From Flavobacterium sp. ENC (lineage in GTDB: Bacteria; Bacteroidota; Bacteroidia; Flavobacteriales; Flavobacteriaceae): a stretch of DNA of 64,000 nt. This document shows, piece after piece, positions 63,099 through 64,000 of this stretch. How positions within the stretch are numbered: the stretch's first letter is position 1; each line of letters starts with the position of its first letter. The notes below the pieces were generated by a model, which did no database searches, was not told the origin of the DNA, and was given only the letters and a program-made list of their open reading frames with translations. The translations under genes and the position numbers were made by a program. The stretch covers positions 1 to 64,000 of the forward strand of contig NZ_JAJMOY010000003.1 in NCBI RefSeq assembly GCF_020991415.1, in the 5' to 3' direction.

Positions 63099-64000
63099 AT
63101 GGAAGAAATGCTTTTTTATGACCGAATGCAATTCGCCTTCACGATTACCTTTCACTACCTTTTTCCGCAACTTACAATGGGTCTTTCGCTGATCATTGTT
63201 TATTTCAAATGGAAATACTTAAAAACAAAAAACGAACAGTACAATCACGCCACGCATTTCTGGATGAAAATTTTTGCCCTTAATTTTGCCATGGGTGTCG
63301 TAACCGGAATCCCAATGGAATTTCAGTTCGGAACCAACTGGGCCAAATTCTCTGAGCTGACGGGTGGAATTATTGGTCAGACACTGGCCATGGAGGGGAT
63401 GTTTTCGTTTTTCCTGGAATCTTCTTTCCTTGGGATATTTTTATTTGGTGAAAAAATACTGGGACATAAATGGCACTTTGTAACGGGAGTATTAATCATG
63501 ATTGGTTCCTGGGCCAGCGGTTACTTAATTATAGCCACACACTCCTGGATGCAGAATCCGGTTGGTTATGAAATTCTGGAAAACGGAAAATTTGTACTGA
63601 CCAATTTTAAAGCTTTATTTCTAAATCCGTGGCTGTGGCCTTCTTATCTGCACAATCAGGCTGCGTCTTTGGTAACGAGTTCGTTTGTTGTGGCCGGCAT
63701 CGGCGCTTTCTATATTCTGAGTCAGAAAAATGTTTCTTTTGGAAAATTGTTTCTTAAAACGGGAGTCATTTTCGGATTGATTTCGAGTATTATTGTGGTA
63801 GTTCCAACGGGAGATTTACTGGCCAAAAATGTAGTGAAATACCAACCGGTGACTTTTGCCGGAATGGAAGGAATTTTTCATACCGAGAAAAAAGGTTCCG
63901 AAATTGTTTTAATCGGTCAGCCCGATGTAAAAGATAAAAAACTGGATAATAAAATTGCCGTTCCCAATATTTTGAGTTTCCTGACGTATGGAAACTGGGA
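63099..64000 (+). CDS. cydA: Cytochrome bd quinol oxidase subunit I, cut by the window end
   Basis: About 300 codons are visible. The start EEMLFYDRMQFAFTITFHYLFPQLTMGLS contains the His heme ligand in TFHYLFP. Further blocks: MGVVTGIPMEFQFGTNW, FFLESSFLGIFLFGE, GYLIIATHSWMQNPVGYE. Reduces oxygen with high affinity in the cytoplasmic membrane; cydB is expected just beyond the window. The run stays open to base 64000. Confidence 0.96.
   Translation, partial: MEEMLFYDRMQFAFTITFHYLFPQLTMGLSLIIVYFKWKYLKTKNEQYNHATHFWMKIFALNFAMGVVTGIPMEFQFGTNWAKFSELTGGIIGQTLAMEGMFSFFLESSFLGIFLFGEKILGHKWHFVTGVLIMIGSWASGYLIIATHSWMQNPVGYEILENGKFVLTNFKALFLNPWLWPSYLHNQAASLVTSSFVVAGIGAFYILSQKNVSFGKLFLKTGVIFGLISSIIVVVPTGDLLAKNVVKYQPVTFAGMEGIFHTEKKGSEIVLIGQPDVKDKKLDNKIAVPNILSFLTYGNW

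Overview
The window reads as a chromosomal stretch from a Flavobacterium-like member of the Bacteroidetes. The lines of evidence are: AT-rich DNA; many starts preceded by the Bacteroidetes -7 box TAnnTTTG and none by a strong Shine-Dalgarno; a type IX secretion (type B sorting) protein; a TonB-dependent receptor with a carboxypeptidase-like N-terminal domain; 2TM-domain proteins; and typical flavobacterial intergenic inverted repeats. No rRNA, tRNA, phage, complete insertion sequence or CRISPR array was recognised. The sequence ends inside cydA.

Layout. 0-10 kb: PAS histidine kinase plus single-domain response regulator, typA/bipA, a secreted choice-of-anchor L protein, an ABC-2 exporter, a kinase-like cytosolic unknown and a beta-propeller lipoprotein. 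10-22 kb: a 1244-residue phosphoesterase/kinase-like/beta-barrel protein that diverges from an HD-domain protein fused to a Pycsar-effector-like membrane domain; a GAF protein; an SDR/TetR pair with matching operators; a nucleoid-associated protein and small cytosolic proteins. 22.2-23.2 kb: a 148-bp tandem repeat array. 23-28.4 kb: HPP and ClC membrane proteins and small enzymes. 28.5-35.6 kb: a TonB receptor, DUF2141 and tetratricopeptide-like exported proteins, a LytS-type kinase with a C-terminal 2TM domain, four stand-alone 2TM proteins and a LytTR regulator, apparently one sensory locus.

35.6-45.6 kb: heme A synthase, a ParE-type toxin-antitoxin pair, CCA-adding enzyme, YaaA, a TetR-controlled TolC/HlyD/EmrB tripartite efflux operon and a second related toxin-antitoxin pair. 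45.6-55 kb: a complete leftward trp operon in the order E, G, D, C, F, B, A, preceded by a leader peptide with three consecutive Trp codons and an attenuator terminator. Four non-trp genes (lipoprotein, GNAT, AIG2-like, nitrilase-like) and several hairpin spacers sit between the trp genes. 55-64 kb: a beta-helix secreted protein, YceI, a MarR-nitroreductase pair with twin operators, a GNAT, a sulfane-sulfur module (two YeeE/YedE halves plus an MBL-rhodanese protein), an HD phosphohydrolase and the start of cydA.

Points most worth a second look: the phosphatase/kinase-like/barrel fusion and its HD-PycTM-like divergent neighbour; the 2TM array inside a LytS/LytTR locus; a three-way-junction element present three times in diverged form; the 148-bp array; the trp attenuator; and three regulator/operator sets legible directly from palindromes overlapping -7 boxes. 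All functional statements rest on motif recognition by eye; no database search was possible.
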